Assembly: GCA_030583885.1 (NCBI GenBank)
Contig: CP129480.1
Location: 1,612,001-1,676,000, forward strand
Direction of reading: 5' to 3'
Length of the DNA: 64,000 nt
DNA from: Anaerolineales bacterium
GTDB lineage: Bacteria > Chloroflexota > Anaerolineae > Anaerolineales > Villigracilaceae
A model generated the notes under the pieces. The model saw only the letters and a program-made list of their open reading frames with translations. It ran no database searches and was not told where the DNA came from. Below are positions 6,107 through 15,284 of the stretch, piece after piece. The position numbers and the translations under genes were made by a program. Numbering within the stretch: the first letter of the stretch is position 1; each line of letters opens with the position of its first letter.

Positions 6107-8452
6107 TCAAGACGGCTCAACCATCGTTTCGGCTGTTGGCGCGTTTACCCTGACAATTGTACCTTTGCCCGGCGTGGAGTGGATCGTCAAACTGCCTCCC
6201 AGGTTCTTTGCCCGCTCGCGCATATTGAGCAACCCCATACCTCCTCGATGTCCCACTGCCTCAGGATCGAATCCCATTCCATCATCCACAACTTCCAGCG
6301 CGATATTTTGGTCCTCCACATAGAACCGCACGGTCACTTTTGTGGCTTTAGCGTGTTTCAGGGAATTGTTCAGCGCCTCCTGGGCGATCCGATAAAGTTC
6401 CTTCTCCAGAAACGCCGGCAGTTCGATGAAATCATCCATCACGACGCGCGCGTTGATGCCGACTCGTTTTTCCACCGCGTCCAGCCGTTTTTTCAACGCG
6501 CCCACAAGCCCCTCCTGTTCGAGCATTGGCGGCCTCAATTCAAGGATAAGCAACCGCATCTCTTTCAGCGACTGCTGGGCGATCTCCCCAATTCGGTTAA
6601 GGTATTCCTCTATTTTTTCGCTGCCTTCGCTCTTTACCGTGCGCCGCCAGCCTTCCGTAAAAAGGACCAGGCTGTAGAGGGATTGCGTGACCGAATCGTG
6701 CAACTCGCGGGAGAGACGGTTGCGCTCCTCCAAAACGGCCAGTTTCCTGCTTTGGTCGTAGAGACGCGCATTTTCGATTGCCACCGCGATCTGGTCTCCC
6801 AGGCTTTGAATTACAAGGGCGTCTTCCGTGGCGAATGCGTTCAACCTGGAATCATGCACATCCAGCGTGCCGATCACCCGTTCTCCCACTTTCAAGGGGA
6901 CAACCAATTCCGAGCGCGTCTTTGGCAACCTGTCGTCGAAGAGAAAATTTGGGTCTTTTTGCGCGTCGTTGACCAGTTGAACCCTGCCGGTCGTTGCGGC
7001 CTCCACATTGATGCTTTTTTCCTTGAGGCTTATATAGCGGTGTTGCACGTTGCGATTTCCACTGCCAGCCCCAATGACAAATTGCCTGGCGTCCTTGTCC
7101 AGCAACAACACCTGCACATGATAATAACCAAATGCGCCCTGGATTAACTCCACGACCCGATTCAGTAAAACGTCAATCTCGAGAATGGAGGTGATCTCAC
7201 GCCCCACCTGCGCGCTCGTTTCCAATTGCAACGCCCTTTGCTCCAGCGCGGCGTTTGCCTCCTGAAAATCATGGGTGCGTTCCTGGACGCGTTGCTCCAA
7301 AGAGTTGATCAAATCCCGCAATTGGGATGTCATGCTGTTGAACGCGCGAGCCAGCGCGCCGACCTCGTCTTCGCGGGCAACATTGGCAATCGGCTTCAGG
7401 TCGCCGCACGCAATACGGGAGGCGGTATCCGCCAAATCTGTGATGGGGTTTGCGATGTTTTGTGTCATGTACAGCGCGGCAAATACAGCCAGGACAAGCG
7501 CGATGAGCGCAATCACAAGATTGATGGTCGTGTTGGCGGAAACCGCCTGAAACGCCTCCGCGGAATCCTGCTCCACTGCAAGAACCACGTTCAGGTCGGG
7601 AAGCCAGCGATAAATGCCGATCACGGTCTCCCCCGCCGGATTGGAATAAACGCCATCGAAGTTGGCTGATTCTTCAATCGCCCTGTCAATCCCGCCTGCC
7701 CGGACGATATGCAGGTCTTCTGCCGATTCGGAATCATCTGCACGCCAATCCGTTCCCACCAACAGCGTATGATCCCAATTGACCAGGTAAGCCCGGCCTG
7801 TTTCGCCGAGGCCTGTGGTTTCGTTCAAGATCGCATGGAGCGCATCCACACCGACTTTGCCGCCAATAGCGCCGACGAAGTGACCGTCATCCTTTATTAC
7901 CGGGATCAAAACAAACACCGACGAAGGATCCGAAACCATCTCCTGAGCAGGTTGGGGCGAGAGGCTTAAATCCCAGCGGAACGGCAATTGGGTATGGGCG
8001 ATGGTCAAGTCATGCACATCGAAGATGAAATCGGCGTAGCTGTTGCGTTCTCTCGTCGGAACCGTGGAGACTATCACCCTTCCTTTGAGATCCACCAGGA
8101 ATAGTTCCGTGATCTGGGGAGACTGATCTACAAAATATTGGAGCCGCTTTCGCACCAGGTCGTTGTACCATGTATAGGATATGTTTTCGTTCGATAACGC
8201 CAGCGCGTTGCTGGTCAGTTTTGGCGCATAATCCCCTTTGGACGCAACCTGCAATTCCAGTTGCAAGGACTGGATCCATACCTGAAGCGCCAATTCCTTG
8301 CGCGCCGCCACAGACTCGAGCCGGTCAATGGATTGCTGGCGCCCGTTTTGGTAACCGACAATGTACGTGCCAATCCCCACGCCGATGACCGGAAGCAGGG
8401 CAACCAGCACAAAACCTATAAGCAAACGCACACGGATCATTCGTTTCTCCAA
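6107..8452 (-). CDS. Membrane sensor histidine kinase (Cache-HAMP-GAF-HisKA_3)
   Basis: 781 residues. The order is: transmembrane helix at ~9-30; extracytoplasmic double-Cache-like sensor ~35-305 (FLVDLKGRVIVST, GAIGGKVGVDAL); second helix ~309-330; HAMP ~332-385; coiled coil; GAF ~410-560; HisKA_3 dimerisation domain with the phospho-accepting His at ~585 in RELHDSVTQSLYSL; HATPase ~675-775 with an N box (EALNNSLKHAKA) and G box (DDGMGFDP). It senses an unknown extracellular ligand and phosphorylates the LuxR-type regulator encoded just downstream. The GAF domain adds a possible second, cytoplasmic input. Confidence 0.95.
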   Translation of the reverse strand: MEKRMIRVRLLIGFVLVALLPVIGVGIGTYIVGYQNGRQQSIDRLESVAARKELALQVWIQSLQLELQVASKGDYAPKLTSNALALSNENISYTWYNDLVRKRLQYFVDQSPQITELFLVDLKGRVIVSTVPTRERNSYADFIFDVHDLTIAHTQLPFRWDLSLSPQPAQEMVSDPSSVFVLIPVIKDDGHFVGAIGGKVGVDALHAILNETTGLGETGRAYLVNWDHTLLVGTDWRADDSESAEDLHIVRAGGIDRAIEESANFDGVYSNPAGETVIGIYRWLPDLNVVLAVEQDSAEAFQAVSANTTINLVIALIALVLAVFAALYMTQNIANPITDLADTASRIACGDLKPIANVAREDEVGALARAFNSMTSQLRDLINSLEQRVQERTHDFQEANAALEQRALQLETSAQVGREITSILEIDVLLNRVVELIQGAFGYYHVQVLLLDKDARQFVIGAGSGNRNVQHRYISLKEKSINVEAATTGRVQLVNDAQKDPNFLFDDRLPKTRSELVVPLKVGERVIGTLDVHDSRLNAFATEDALVIQSLGDQIAVAIENARLYDQSRKLAVLEERNRLSRELHDSVTQSLYSLVLFTEGWRRTVKSEGSEKIEEYLNRIGEIAQQSLKEMRLLILELRPPMLEQEGLVGALKKRLDAVEKRVGINARVVMDDFIELPAFLEKELYRIAQEALNNSLKHAKATKVTVRFYVEDQNIALEVVDDGMGFDPEAVGHRGGMGLLNMRERAKNLGGSLTIHSTPGKGTIVRVNAPTAETMVEPS

Positions 8453-8515
8453 GTGGAGGGCTGTTTTTTCTAGCCAGTCTTCGTTGATTATAACTTGTGG
8501 AGCGGGCCGCCTGCG

Positions 8516-9628
8516 CTAACGCAGAAGCTGCGCAAGGGCGGACAGCAATAACGTCACGTTCTCCTTTCGGGAGGAATGACCCATCAAGCCGATGCGCCAA
8601 GCTTTCCCTTTGAACGCGCCCAGGCCGCCCGCAATTTCGATATTGTATTCCTCGAGCAGGCGTTTGCGGATTTCCGCGTCGTTGACACCGTCGGGGATTG
8701 CCACTGTGGTTAATGTGGGCAGACGGTGTTGTTCGGGAACGATCAGGCGCAGGTCGAGTTCTTCCAAACCATCCCACAGCAATCTGCTGTTCTCACAGTG
8801 ACGCTGGTGACGCGCCTCCAATCCTTCTTCCTGCACGAGGCGCAGGGCTTCGCGGAGCGCAAAGTTCATGCTGATCGGCGCGGTGTGATGATAAGTGCGG
8901 TCATCGCCCCAGTACTGGTCGAGCATGGTCAGATCGAGATACCAGTTGGCAACCTTGGTCTTGCGATGATGGAACGCCTCACGCGCCCTGGGTCCAACCG
9001 TCACCGGGCTGAGACCGGGCGGACAACTGAGGCATTTCTGCGTGCCGCTGTATGCAATGTCAATACCCCAGTCGTCGATCTTGAGCGGAATGCCGCCAAG
9101 CGAGGTGACGCAATCAACAAGCAATAATGCGCCGTGCTTGTGGACGACTTCCGCCATGCCTTCGAGCGGAGTCATCGCGCCGGTGGATGTCTCGGCATGG
9201 ACAACAGCGACGACTTTGGCAGGATGCGCTTTCAGCGCCGCATTCACCTCCTCGGGAGTGGCAGCCTCCCCCCAGGGTTTATCGAGGCGGTGAACAGTTG
9301 CGCCATAGCGCCCTGCCATGTCGACCAGTCGTTCCCCAAAATATCCGTTGACGGCGATCAAAATCGAATCACCCGGCTCGAGCAGATTGGCAACCGTTGC
9401 TTCCATGCCTGCGCTGCCAGTGCCGGAAACAGGCAGGGTCATTCCATTTGTGGTTTGGAAGGTATAGCGCAGAAGTTCCTGCACTTCCTTCATCAATTCG
9501 ATGAACTTCGGGTCGAGATGACCGAGTAGCGGATGTGCCATTGCCCGCAAAACGCGCGAAGACACCATGCTCGGACCAGGTCCCAACAGGATTCGTTCGG
9601 GGGTGTTTAGATCGGAATATGTTTTCAT
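8516..9628 (-). CDS. Class V aminotransferase (alanine/serine-glyoxylate type)
   Basis: 370 residues from the ATG at 9628, preceded by GAGGG. Upstream in-frame sequence is longer but reads as non-protein (Arg/Gly-rich). PLP-dependent fold type I: the N-terminus GPGPSMVSSRVLRAM and the Schiff-base lysine at ~198 in YSGTQKCLSCPPG are characteristic of alanine-glyoxylate / serine-glyoxylate / serine-pyruvate aminotransferases. VHAETSTG and VDCVTSLGG carry residues for the PLP phosphate and ring. It is the last gene of the eight-gene minus-strand operon, 71 bp after an FAD oxidoreductase. A glyoxylate- or amino-acid-linked step in catabolism of the imported compound is plausible but inferred. Confidence 0.93.
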   Translation of the reverse strand: MKTYSDLNTPERILLGPGPSMVSSRVLRAMAHPLLGHLDPKFIELMKEVQELLRYTFQTTNGMTLPVSGTGSAGMEATVANLLEPGDSILIAVNGYFGERLVDMAGRYGATVHRLDKPWGEAATPEEVNAALKAHPAKVVAVVHAETSTGAMTPLEGMAEVVHKHGALLLVDCVTSLGGIPLKIDDWGIDIAYSGTQKCLSCPPGLSPVTVGPRAREAFHHRKTKVANWYLDLTMLDQYWGDDRTYHHTAPISMNFALREALRLVQEEGLEARHQRHCENSRLLWDGLEELDLRLIVPEQHRLPTLTTVAIPDGVNDAEIRKRLLEEYNIEIAGGLGAFKGKAWRIGLMGHSSRKENVTLLLSALAQLLR

Positions 9629-9699
9629 TATGCCCTCAAGTTTTTGTGACGGTGAAAGATAGACCGAGGACCGTCTACCGTCCATCGTCCACGATCTGA

Positions 9700-11058
9700 T
9701 TATTTGATTCTCACGCCTTGCCGCAGAAGTTCCTTCTGCACATTGCCGATGTTGACATCGCCCACGCTCACACCATCTTTTACAGAAACCGCCGCCGCCA
9801 CACCCGCGCCCTGGCCGGTGACTGTGCAGCACATCATATTGCGAACGGAAGCATGGGAAATTTTGTCGCCAGCGATGCTTCTTCCCGCCACCAGCAGATT
9901 TCGAATTTTCTGCGGGACGAGACAACCATACGGCACATGGAAATAGCGTCCCGTTGTCGGCAGGACGAGCACATTGTAACCGTCGATGAATTCGGGGAAG
10001 ATGCCGATGGAATCTTCGAAACGCGCCTGATTGCGGACATCGTTCTCGGTCAGGTTGTAGCGCCCGATGATCTTGCGTGTGTCGCGCACGCCGAGGGTCA
10101 TGCCATAGGTGCGGAGTTTCGCGTCTTCAAAACCGGGAGCGAAATGATTCAATGCCTTGATCGCCTGCAACGCCTGATACCTGCCTTCCATTTCGGCGCG
10201 GGTCAAGTCCCACACATCGGTGCCGTCGAACTCGGTCAGGTGGATCATGTTAAGGTAGGTCGCTTCGCCGCTGTCGGTGATGGCGCTCCATGTACCGCCG
10301 ATGCTTTTCATCCCCGGCGGGATGACGCCCATCTCACGCGCCTTGTCGAATGGCTTTTCGAGGTACGGGCTGAAGAGATCGTCTTCCTTGCCGCCTTTTT
10401 GAATATCCCAATTCTTACCCCAATCTTTGTACGATGATGGATTCTCTTTCACATACTCCAAAAACTTTTTCTTGTTCACACCCGAACAAGAGAACATCAC
10501 CGTGACAGGCAACATTTCTTCCTTCGGCGTCTTGCGAGTCGGCGCACCGGTGAAGAACGCCAAATCCGCGTCGCCGGAGCCATCGATGACGCGCTTGGCA
10601 AGGATCGCCTGCCTGCCCATCTTGTTGTGGACGATGACACCTGTGATCTGATCTTCCTCGACAATGGCATCGATCACAACCGTATGGAGAAGGACTTTGA
10701 CTCCCGCCTCCTGCACGAGGACATCCGCCACGTACTTGAACATATCGGCATTGATTGCCTCGCTTCTGGACTGCGGCTCCGGATTGGTTGCCCCCAGAGA
10801 CTTTGCCCTCTGCTCGAACTCGATGCCGATCCCCTCCACATCTGTTGTACCTTCCTTGCGATACCAGGCGATGCCTTCCACACCCACAGCGGTGATATTG
10901 CCGCCGAGACAGCCGAACCGCTCGATCAACATCGTGTCCACACCGGCGCGGGCGGAACTCAGCGCGGCAGAAAGTCCGCCGGGACCGCTGCCCACCACCA
11001 ACACATCTACCTCTGTAAGGACAGGAACCTGCCTCGCCGATTCTGTAATTTGTTTCAT
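9700..11058 (-). CDS. FAD-dependent oxidoreductase (second in operon)
   Basis: 452 residues. An N-terminal Rossmann fold carries the FAD dinucleotide loop VVGSGPGGLSAALSSARAG at ~21-39, followed by an acidic strand end (MLIERFGCLGGN). The body fits the large group annotated as FAD-dependent oxidoreductases of PF12831 type (IDGSGDADLAFFTGAP, TLGVRDTRKIIGRY, then VAGRSIAGDKISHASVRNM near the C-terminus). No signal peptide. The reaction is unknown. It is the downstream partner of a second, sequence-related oxidoreductase 22 bp away, which suggests a two-subunit or two-step oxidation. The cofactor-binding Gly motif and C-terminal flavin segment look intact. Confidence 0.88.
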   Translation of the reverse strand: MKQITESARQVPVLTEVDVLVVGSGPGGLSAALSSARAGVDTMLIERFGCLGGNITAVGVEGIAWYRKEGTTDVEGIGIEFEQRAKSLGATNPEPQSRSEAINADMFKYVADVLVQEAGVKVLLHTVVIDAIVEEDQITGVIVHNKMGRQAILAKRVIDGSGDADLAFFTGAPTRKTPKEEMLPVTVMFSCSGVNKKKFLEYVKENPSSYKDWGKNWDIQKGGKEDDLFSPYLEKPFDKAREMGVIPPGMKSIGGTWSAITDSGEATYLNMIHLTEFDGTDVWDLTRAEMEGRYQALQAIKALNHFAPGFEDAKLRTYGMTLGVRDTRKIIGRYNLTENDVRNQARFEDSIGIFPEFIDGYNVLVLPTTGRYFHVPYGCLVPQKIRNLLVAGRSIAGDKISHASVRNMMCCTVTGQGAGVAAAVSVKDGVSVGDVNIGNVQKELLRQGVRIK

Positions 11059-11080
11059 CCTTCACCTCGTATAAAGGTTT

Positions 11081-12358
11081 TCATATCCGAACCGCACAAT
11101 GCTCGACGGTGACGGCGACAATATCCTTGCTGTTTAGTTCTCTTGAAAATACGCCGCGCTGCACAGCCATCGCCGCCGCCGCGCCCATGGCTTGACCCAT
11201 TGCCATGCAAATACACTGGGCACGGATTCCCGCAAAAGCGATGCGGTTGGCGGAAATATTCCTGCCCGCCACCGTGATGCGATTGCTGTCTTTGGGGATC
11301 AATGCGCGGAAAGGTACTTTGGGCAGCAACTCTTCGCCTTCGATAAATTCCACTTCACAGCCCATGTCCTGACTGTGCAAGTCAACATAATTAAAGGCGT
11401 TGCAAACCTTGTCTTCAAAATCGGTTGCTTTGAAAAAATCTTCCTTCGTGATGAGATACTCGCCCACGGTATGATAGGTCTCACGTGCCAGCGCGAAGGG
11501 AGCCATCATCTTCAGCGTGGCCCGCTCACCGCCGGGGATGGATTCGCGCACGAACTTGAACATACGCATCATCCGCTTTCTGCCCTCGATGTTGGCGCGG
11601 GTCTGCCCATCCGCGTCGGAAGTGTCCGCATCGTAGATGTGGGTGGCGTTGTGCCCGCCATGCTGAAGGTAATACTGGAACGGCTCCATGTTGGCGTACG
11701 CCCAATCGCCTTTTTGCAGAACGCCATCGCGCATGGCTTCTTCGTAAATGGTTTGGACTTCTTCCTTCCAAATTTGCTCGTGTTCGATGCCTTCGAGCTT
11801 GTATTCCAATGTGCCGGGTTGGGAGACTTTGGACTTCAAGGTCTTCAACCCAAGCATACGTACCACGTCCGAATCGCCGGAACAATCGATGATCTCCTTG
11901 ACCCGCGTCACGCGCCGAATGCCGCGCCCATGCGAGGTGATCTCCCACCAATTCCCATCTGCTTTGACCTCGGAGATGAACTCGTGATAATGCAGGTTGA
12001 CTCCCGCATCTAATGCTTCTTGCTCGGCAATGGACGCATAAACCGGCACATTGATGTAACTGTAATATCCCGGCGACTCGACAGGTCTGCGTTTTCTGTA
12101 ATCAGGGATGGGCAGTCCTTCCACCACTTTCGACTTGGTGTATAGCTCCCACGGAATGCCCTGCACCACCGGGGCGGTCTTACTGAAAAAGTGATTCGGC
12201 ATGTTCACGCCGCCTGCCGTCATCGTCCCGCCAAGCATGGTTCCAGCTTCAATGACAGAGGTTTTCACCCCCAACCGTGCCGCTTGAATCGCGGCAATGT
12301 GACCGGCAGTCCCACCACCGGCCACCACCACGTCCACAGTTTCGTTGATGGTCTTCAT
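11081..12358 (-). CDS. FAD-dependent oxidoreductase (first in operon)
   Basis: 425 residues from the ATG at 12358, which overlaps the stop of the ABC ATPase gene by 4 bp (ATGA), a sign of translational coupling. Longer in-frame sequence upstream lies inside the ATPase gene and is rejected. FAD-binding loop VVVAGGGTAGHIAAIQAARLG at the N-terminus, then TMLGGTMTAGGVN, and a C-terminal flavin-contact region (TVAGRNISANRIAFAGIRAQ). Same broad family as the next gene, but the two are clearly diverged rather than a recent duplication. Being coupled to an oligopeptide-type importer suggests that it oxidises the imported compound (inference). Confidence 0.88.
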   Translation of the reverse strand: MKTINETVDVVVAGGGTAGHIAAIQAARLGVKTSVIEAGTMLGGTMTAGGVNMPNHFFSKTAPVVQGIPWELYTKSKVVEGLPIPDYRKRRPVESPGYYSYINVPVYASIAEQEALDAGVNLHYHEFISEVKADGNWWEITSHGRGIRRVTRVKEIIDCSGDSDVVRMLGLKTLKSKVSQPGTLEYKLEGIEHEQIWKEEVQTIYEEAMRDGVLQKGDWAYANMEPFQYYLQHGGHNATHIYDADTSDADGQTRANIEGRKRMMRMFKFVRESIPGGERATLKMMAPFALARETYHTVGEYLITKEDFFKATDFEDKVCNAFNYVDLHSQDMGCEVEFIEGEELLPKVPFRALIPKDSNRITVAGRNISANRIAFAGIRAQCICMAMGQAMGAAAAMAVQRGVFSRELNSKDIVAVTVEHCAVRI

Positions 12359-13350
12359 GCGCTTTGGATCGGCGTGCCTGGGAAGTGACAGGCAGCAAAA
12401 TGACCCGGCTGGGCTTCCGCGATCTGCGGGACTTCGGTCTTGCAAATATCTTTTGCGATCGGGCAGCGCGGATGGAAGACACATCCCTTCGGCGGGTTTG
12501 CTGGGCTGGGTGGTTCACCTTTCAAAATGATGCGTTGGCGTTTGCGCTCCATCTTCGGGCTGGGGATCGGCACGGCAGAGGTAAGCGATTGCGTGTACGG
12601 GTGAAGCGGATTGCTGAAAATCCGGTTGCGTCCCGCCAATTCCACGATCTTGCCGAGGTACATCACTGCGATGCGATGCGAGATATGCTTGACCATGCTC
12701 AGGTCATGCGCGATGAAAAGATACGCCACGCCCAACCGTTCCTGTAAATTCTGCAAGAGGTTGACCACCTGCGCCTGAATCGACACATCCAATGCCGAGA
12801 TCGGCTCATCGCACACGACAAAATCCGGGTTGATCGACAAGGCTCGAGCGATCATGATACGTTGTCTTTGTCCACCAGAGAACTCATGCGGGAAGCGCTT
12901 CAAATACGAAGGATTCAGCCCGACGAGATCCATCAATTCCTTCACGCGGTCGTCAAGTTCGGCGCCTTTCATCAAGCCATGAATGACGAGTGGTTCCGAG
13001 ATGATGGTCTTGACCGTGTGGCGCGGGTTAAGCGAGGCGTACGGGTCTTGAAACACCATTTGAATGCGGGTGCGCAATTTGTTCAGTTCTTCGGAGGGGA
13101 TCGATGTGATGTCTTGGTTATCGAAGAACACCTTGCCAGCCGTTGGGCGGTACAGCTTGAGAACCGTGCGTCCCGCGGTGGATTTGCCGCAGCCGCTTTC
13201 ACCCACCAGCCCAAGCGTTTCACCCGCGTTGAGTTCAAAGGAAATACCATCCACTGCTTTGACTTCGATGGTCTTTTGACCGAACAAACCGCTGGGAATG
13301 TAAAAATGTTTTTTGAGATCGATCACGCGCAGGAGAGGTTGGGTTGTCAT
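12355..13350 (-). CDS. Oligopeptide/dipeptide ABC importer ATPase, DppF/OppF type
   Basis: 331 residues from the ATG at 13350, one base after the stop of the DppD-type gene. Walker A GLVGESGCGKSTAGR, signature FSGGQRQRIMIARAL, Walker B FVVCDEPISALD and the H-loop HDLSMVKH are all present. The C-terminal segment PPKGCVFHPRCPIAKDIC is the cysteine-containing tail typical of this subfamily, where it can bind an iron-sulfur cluster. It works with the DppD-type ATPase to energise the two permeases. Confidence 0.95.
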   Translation of the reverse strand: MTTQPLLRVIDLKKHFYIPSGLFGQKTIEVKAVDGISFELNAGETLGLVGESGCGKSTAGRTVLKLYRPTAGKVFFDNQDITSIPSEELNKLRTRIQMVFQDPYASLNPRHTVKTIISEPLVIHGLMKGAELDDRVKELMDLVGLNPSYLKRFPHEFSGGQRQRIMIARALSINPDFVVCDEPISALDVSIQAQVVNLLQNLQERLGVAYLFIAHDLSMVKHISHRIAVMYLGKIVELAGRNRIFSNPLHPYTQSLTSAVPIPSPKMERKRQRIILKGEPPSPANPPKGCVFHPRCPIAKDICKTEVPQIAEAQPGHFAACHFPGTPIQSA

Positions 13351-13351
13351 G

Positions 13352-14344
13352 TTAGCCGCCTTCCTCCACTGCATAAAAACATGCCACAGTATGTTTTTCA
13401 CCGACTGCGTTCAGCGCGGGCTTTTCGTTCCAACAACGCTCGAAAGCATGTGTACATCGCCATGCGAACGGACAGTGATGGATCGGGATGGTCGAGTCGG
13501 GCGGCGTGCCATCGATACTCACCAAGCGTTTTGATTCCTGCGAGTCGAGTCGCGGTAACGCGCCTAACAAGCCAATCGTATAAGGATGTTGGGGATTTTC
13601 GTACAACTCATCCACGGGCGCGGTTTCCAAAATCTGTCCTGCGTACATCACCAGCACACGGTCGGCGAGTCCCGCCACGAGACCGAGGTCATGTGTGATC
13701 CAAATCGTCGAGACGCCCATCTTGGCGCGGAGCTGTTTGAAGAGGCTGACGATCTGCGCCTGAATGGTGGCATCCAATGCGGTAGTCGGTTCGTCGGCGA
13801 TGACGATGCGCGGCGTGCATGCCACGGCAATGGCGATCATCGCCCGCTGGCGCATCCCGCCTGAGAGTTGGAAGGGGAACGCATCATATCTTAACATTGG
13901 GTCTGGGATGCCAACCTCGGCAAGCAGACTGACCGCCTTATCCTTTGCCTCATTCGCGCTGACGTCCAGGTGGCGAATCAGCGTTTCGGAAATTTGTTTG
14001 CCAATGGTCAGGATGGGGTTGAGCGATGTGCCCGGGTCTTGGAACACGAACCCGATCTGCCCGCCGCGGAAGTCACTCATCGCTTCGTACGGGAGTTGAA
14101 TCAAGTCCACTCTGCCAGTCTCGGACTGGAACAATGCCTGACCACTCTCCACCCGTGCGGGCGGCGAAGGGAGCAATCCCATGATGGACATCATCGAAAC
14201 GCTCTTGCCCGAGCCGCTTTCGCCCACGATGGCTAAGGTCTCGCCGTCTTCCAATGAAAAACTAACATCGTTGACCGCATTCACCACACCATCCACGGTG
14301 TGAAATTTGGTAATCAGGTTTTTTACTTCGAGAATGGATGCCAT
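13352..14344 (-). CDS. Oligopeptide/dipeptide ABC importer ATPase, DppD/OppD type
   Basis: 330 residues from the ATG at 14344; the preceding 17 in-frame codons have no domain support. Walker A AIVGESGSGKSVSMM, signature LSGGMRQRAMIAIAV, Walker B IVIADEPTTALD, H-loop THDLGLVAG. The C-terminal Cys-rich tail (HHCPFAWRCTHAFERC) matches the oligopeptide ATPase family. It sits between the DppC-type permease and the DppF-type ATPase in the standard importer order. Confidence 0.95.
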   Translation of the reverse strand: MASILEVKNLITKFHTVDGVVNAVNDVSFSLEDGETLAIVGESGSGKSVSMMSIMGLLPSPPARVESGQALFQSETGRVDLIQLPYEAMSDFRGGQIGFVFQDPGTSLNPILTIGKQISETLIRHLDVSANEAKDKAVSLLAEVGIPDPMLRYDAFPFQLSGGMRQRAMIAIAVACTPRIVIADEPTTALDATIQAQIVSLFKQLRAKMGVSTIWITHDLGLVAGLADRVLVMYAGQILETAPVDELYENPQHPYTIGLLGALPRLDSQESKRLVSIDGTPPDSTIPIHHCPFAWRCTHAFERCWNEKPALNAVGEKHTVACFYAVEEGG

Positions 14345-14357
14345 ACCCTGTTCACCT

Positions 14358-15284
14358 TTATCTGCCGGAGCGGCGCGTGCGCGGGTCGGAGACATCCCGC
14401 AGCCAATCGCCGAGGAGGTTCATGCCAAGCGATGTGTACATGATCGCCAAGCCCGGCATGGTGGTCAACCACGGATAACTGGCAATATAACGCCGTCCTT
14501 CCGCAAGCATATTGCCCCAACTGGGCACGGTAGGCGGCACACTGAGACCGATGAAACCCAGACCTGCTTCGTAAAAGATCATCGCCGAGATTTGGAAGGA
14601 GATAAGTGTGACCAATGGTCCCACCAGGTTGGGCATGACGTGAAAAAGCAACACCCGCCACCACCTTGCCCCGGCGCTGATGGCGGATTCGACATACGCC
14701 GACTCGCGGATCTTCAATACCTCTCCACGCGTGACCCGGGCGAAGATCGGGGAATTGGTCACGCCGAAGATGAGGATGACGTTGAACAGACTGCTGCCCA
14801 GCACCGAAGCGATGAAGACCACGAACAGGAGATACGGCAAGGACAGCACCAGATTGACCGGCGCCATGATGATCTCGTCCCAGCGCCCGCCGGCGTAGGC
14901 GGCAACCGCGCCGAGGAAGACACCAATGATGGCGGCGATGATCGCGCCGAAGAAACTGACGCCCAGTGAAACACGTGCCCCATAAATAATGCGCGCCATC
15001 ATATCGCGCCCGAGGTTGTCCGTACCCAGCGGGTGTTCAGGCGAACCACCTTCCTCCCACATCGGCGGCATTTTACTGGCGTACAAGTCCTGGTCGAGCG
15101 GCTTGTACGGCGTCAGGGATTCCGCGAAGAGTGCGGCGATGACCACGGTGACGAAGATCAGGATTCCGATCACACCGGTTCGGTCGCGCCAGAGCAAGCG
15201 TCCCAGATAGGCAAGGCGATCCTTGAATGTAACTTCGATTTCGAGGCGGCTATCCGCCCCATGAGGGAAGGATTTATTTGCCAT
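14358..15284 (-). CDS. ABC importer permease, DppC type
   Basis: 308 residues. A cytoplasmic N-terminus of about 35 residues leads into a first membrane helix (GVIGILIFVTVVIAALFAE), then the periplasmic loop with HPLGTDNLGRDMMARIIYGAR, which is diagnostic of the DppC/OppC family, then five further helices. The coupling segment ESAISAGARWWRVLLFHVMPN (EAA loop) contacts the ATPases. Its start overlaps the end of the DppB-type gene by 11 bp. Confidence 0.95.
   Translation of the reverse strand: MANKSFPHGADSRLEIEVTFKDRLAYLGRLLWRDRTGVIGILIFVTVVIAALFAESLTPYKPLDQDLYASKMPPMWEEGGSPEHPLGTDNLGRDMMARIIYGARVSLGVSFFGAIIAAIIGVFLGAVAAYAGGRWDEIIMAPVNLVLSLPYLLFVVFIASVLGSSLFNVILIFGVTNSPIFARVTRGEVLKIRESAYVESAISAGARWWRVLLFHVMPNLVGPLVTLISFQISAMIFYEAGLGFIGLSVPPTVPSWGNMLAEGRRYIASYPWLTTMPGLAIMYTSLGMNLLGDWLRDVSDPRTRRSGR

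Noticed and set aside
6059..7147. Long plus-strand open frame of 362 codons opposite the sensor kinase
   Set aside because: It lies wholly within the regulator and kinase genes, has a biased Phe/His/Gln composition typical of an antisense shadow, and no domain pattern or ribosome-binding site.
9655..9699. Short tandem ACCGTCN-like repeats between aminotransferase and oxidoreductase genes
   Set aside because: Only a few imperfect units; no evidence of a functional array.
9629..9925. N-terminal extension of the class V aminotransferase
   Set aside because: The added 99 residues are Arg/Gly/Cys-rich, extend into the upstream oxidoreductase gene, and precede a better start with GAGGG at 9628.
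11192..12013. Plus-strand open frame of 273 codons opposite an FAD oxidoreductase
   Set aside because: Antisense shadow of a well-supported gene with no recognisable motif.
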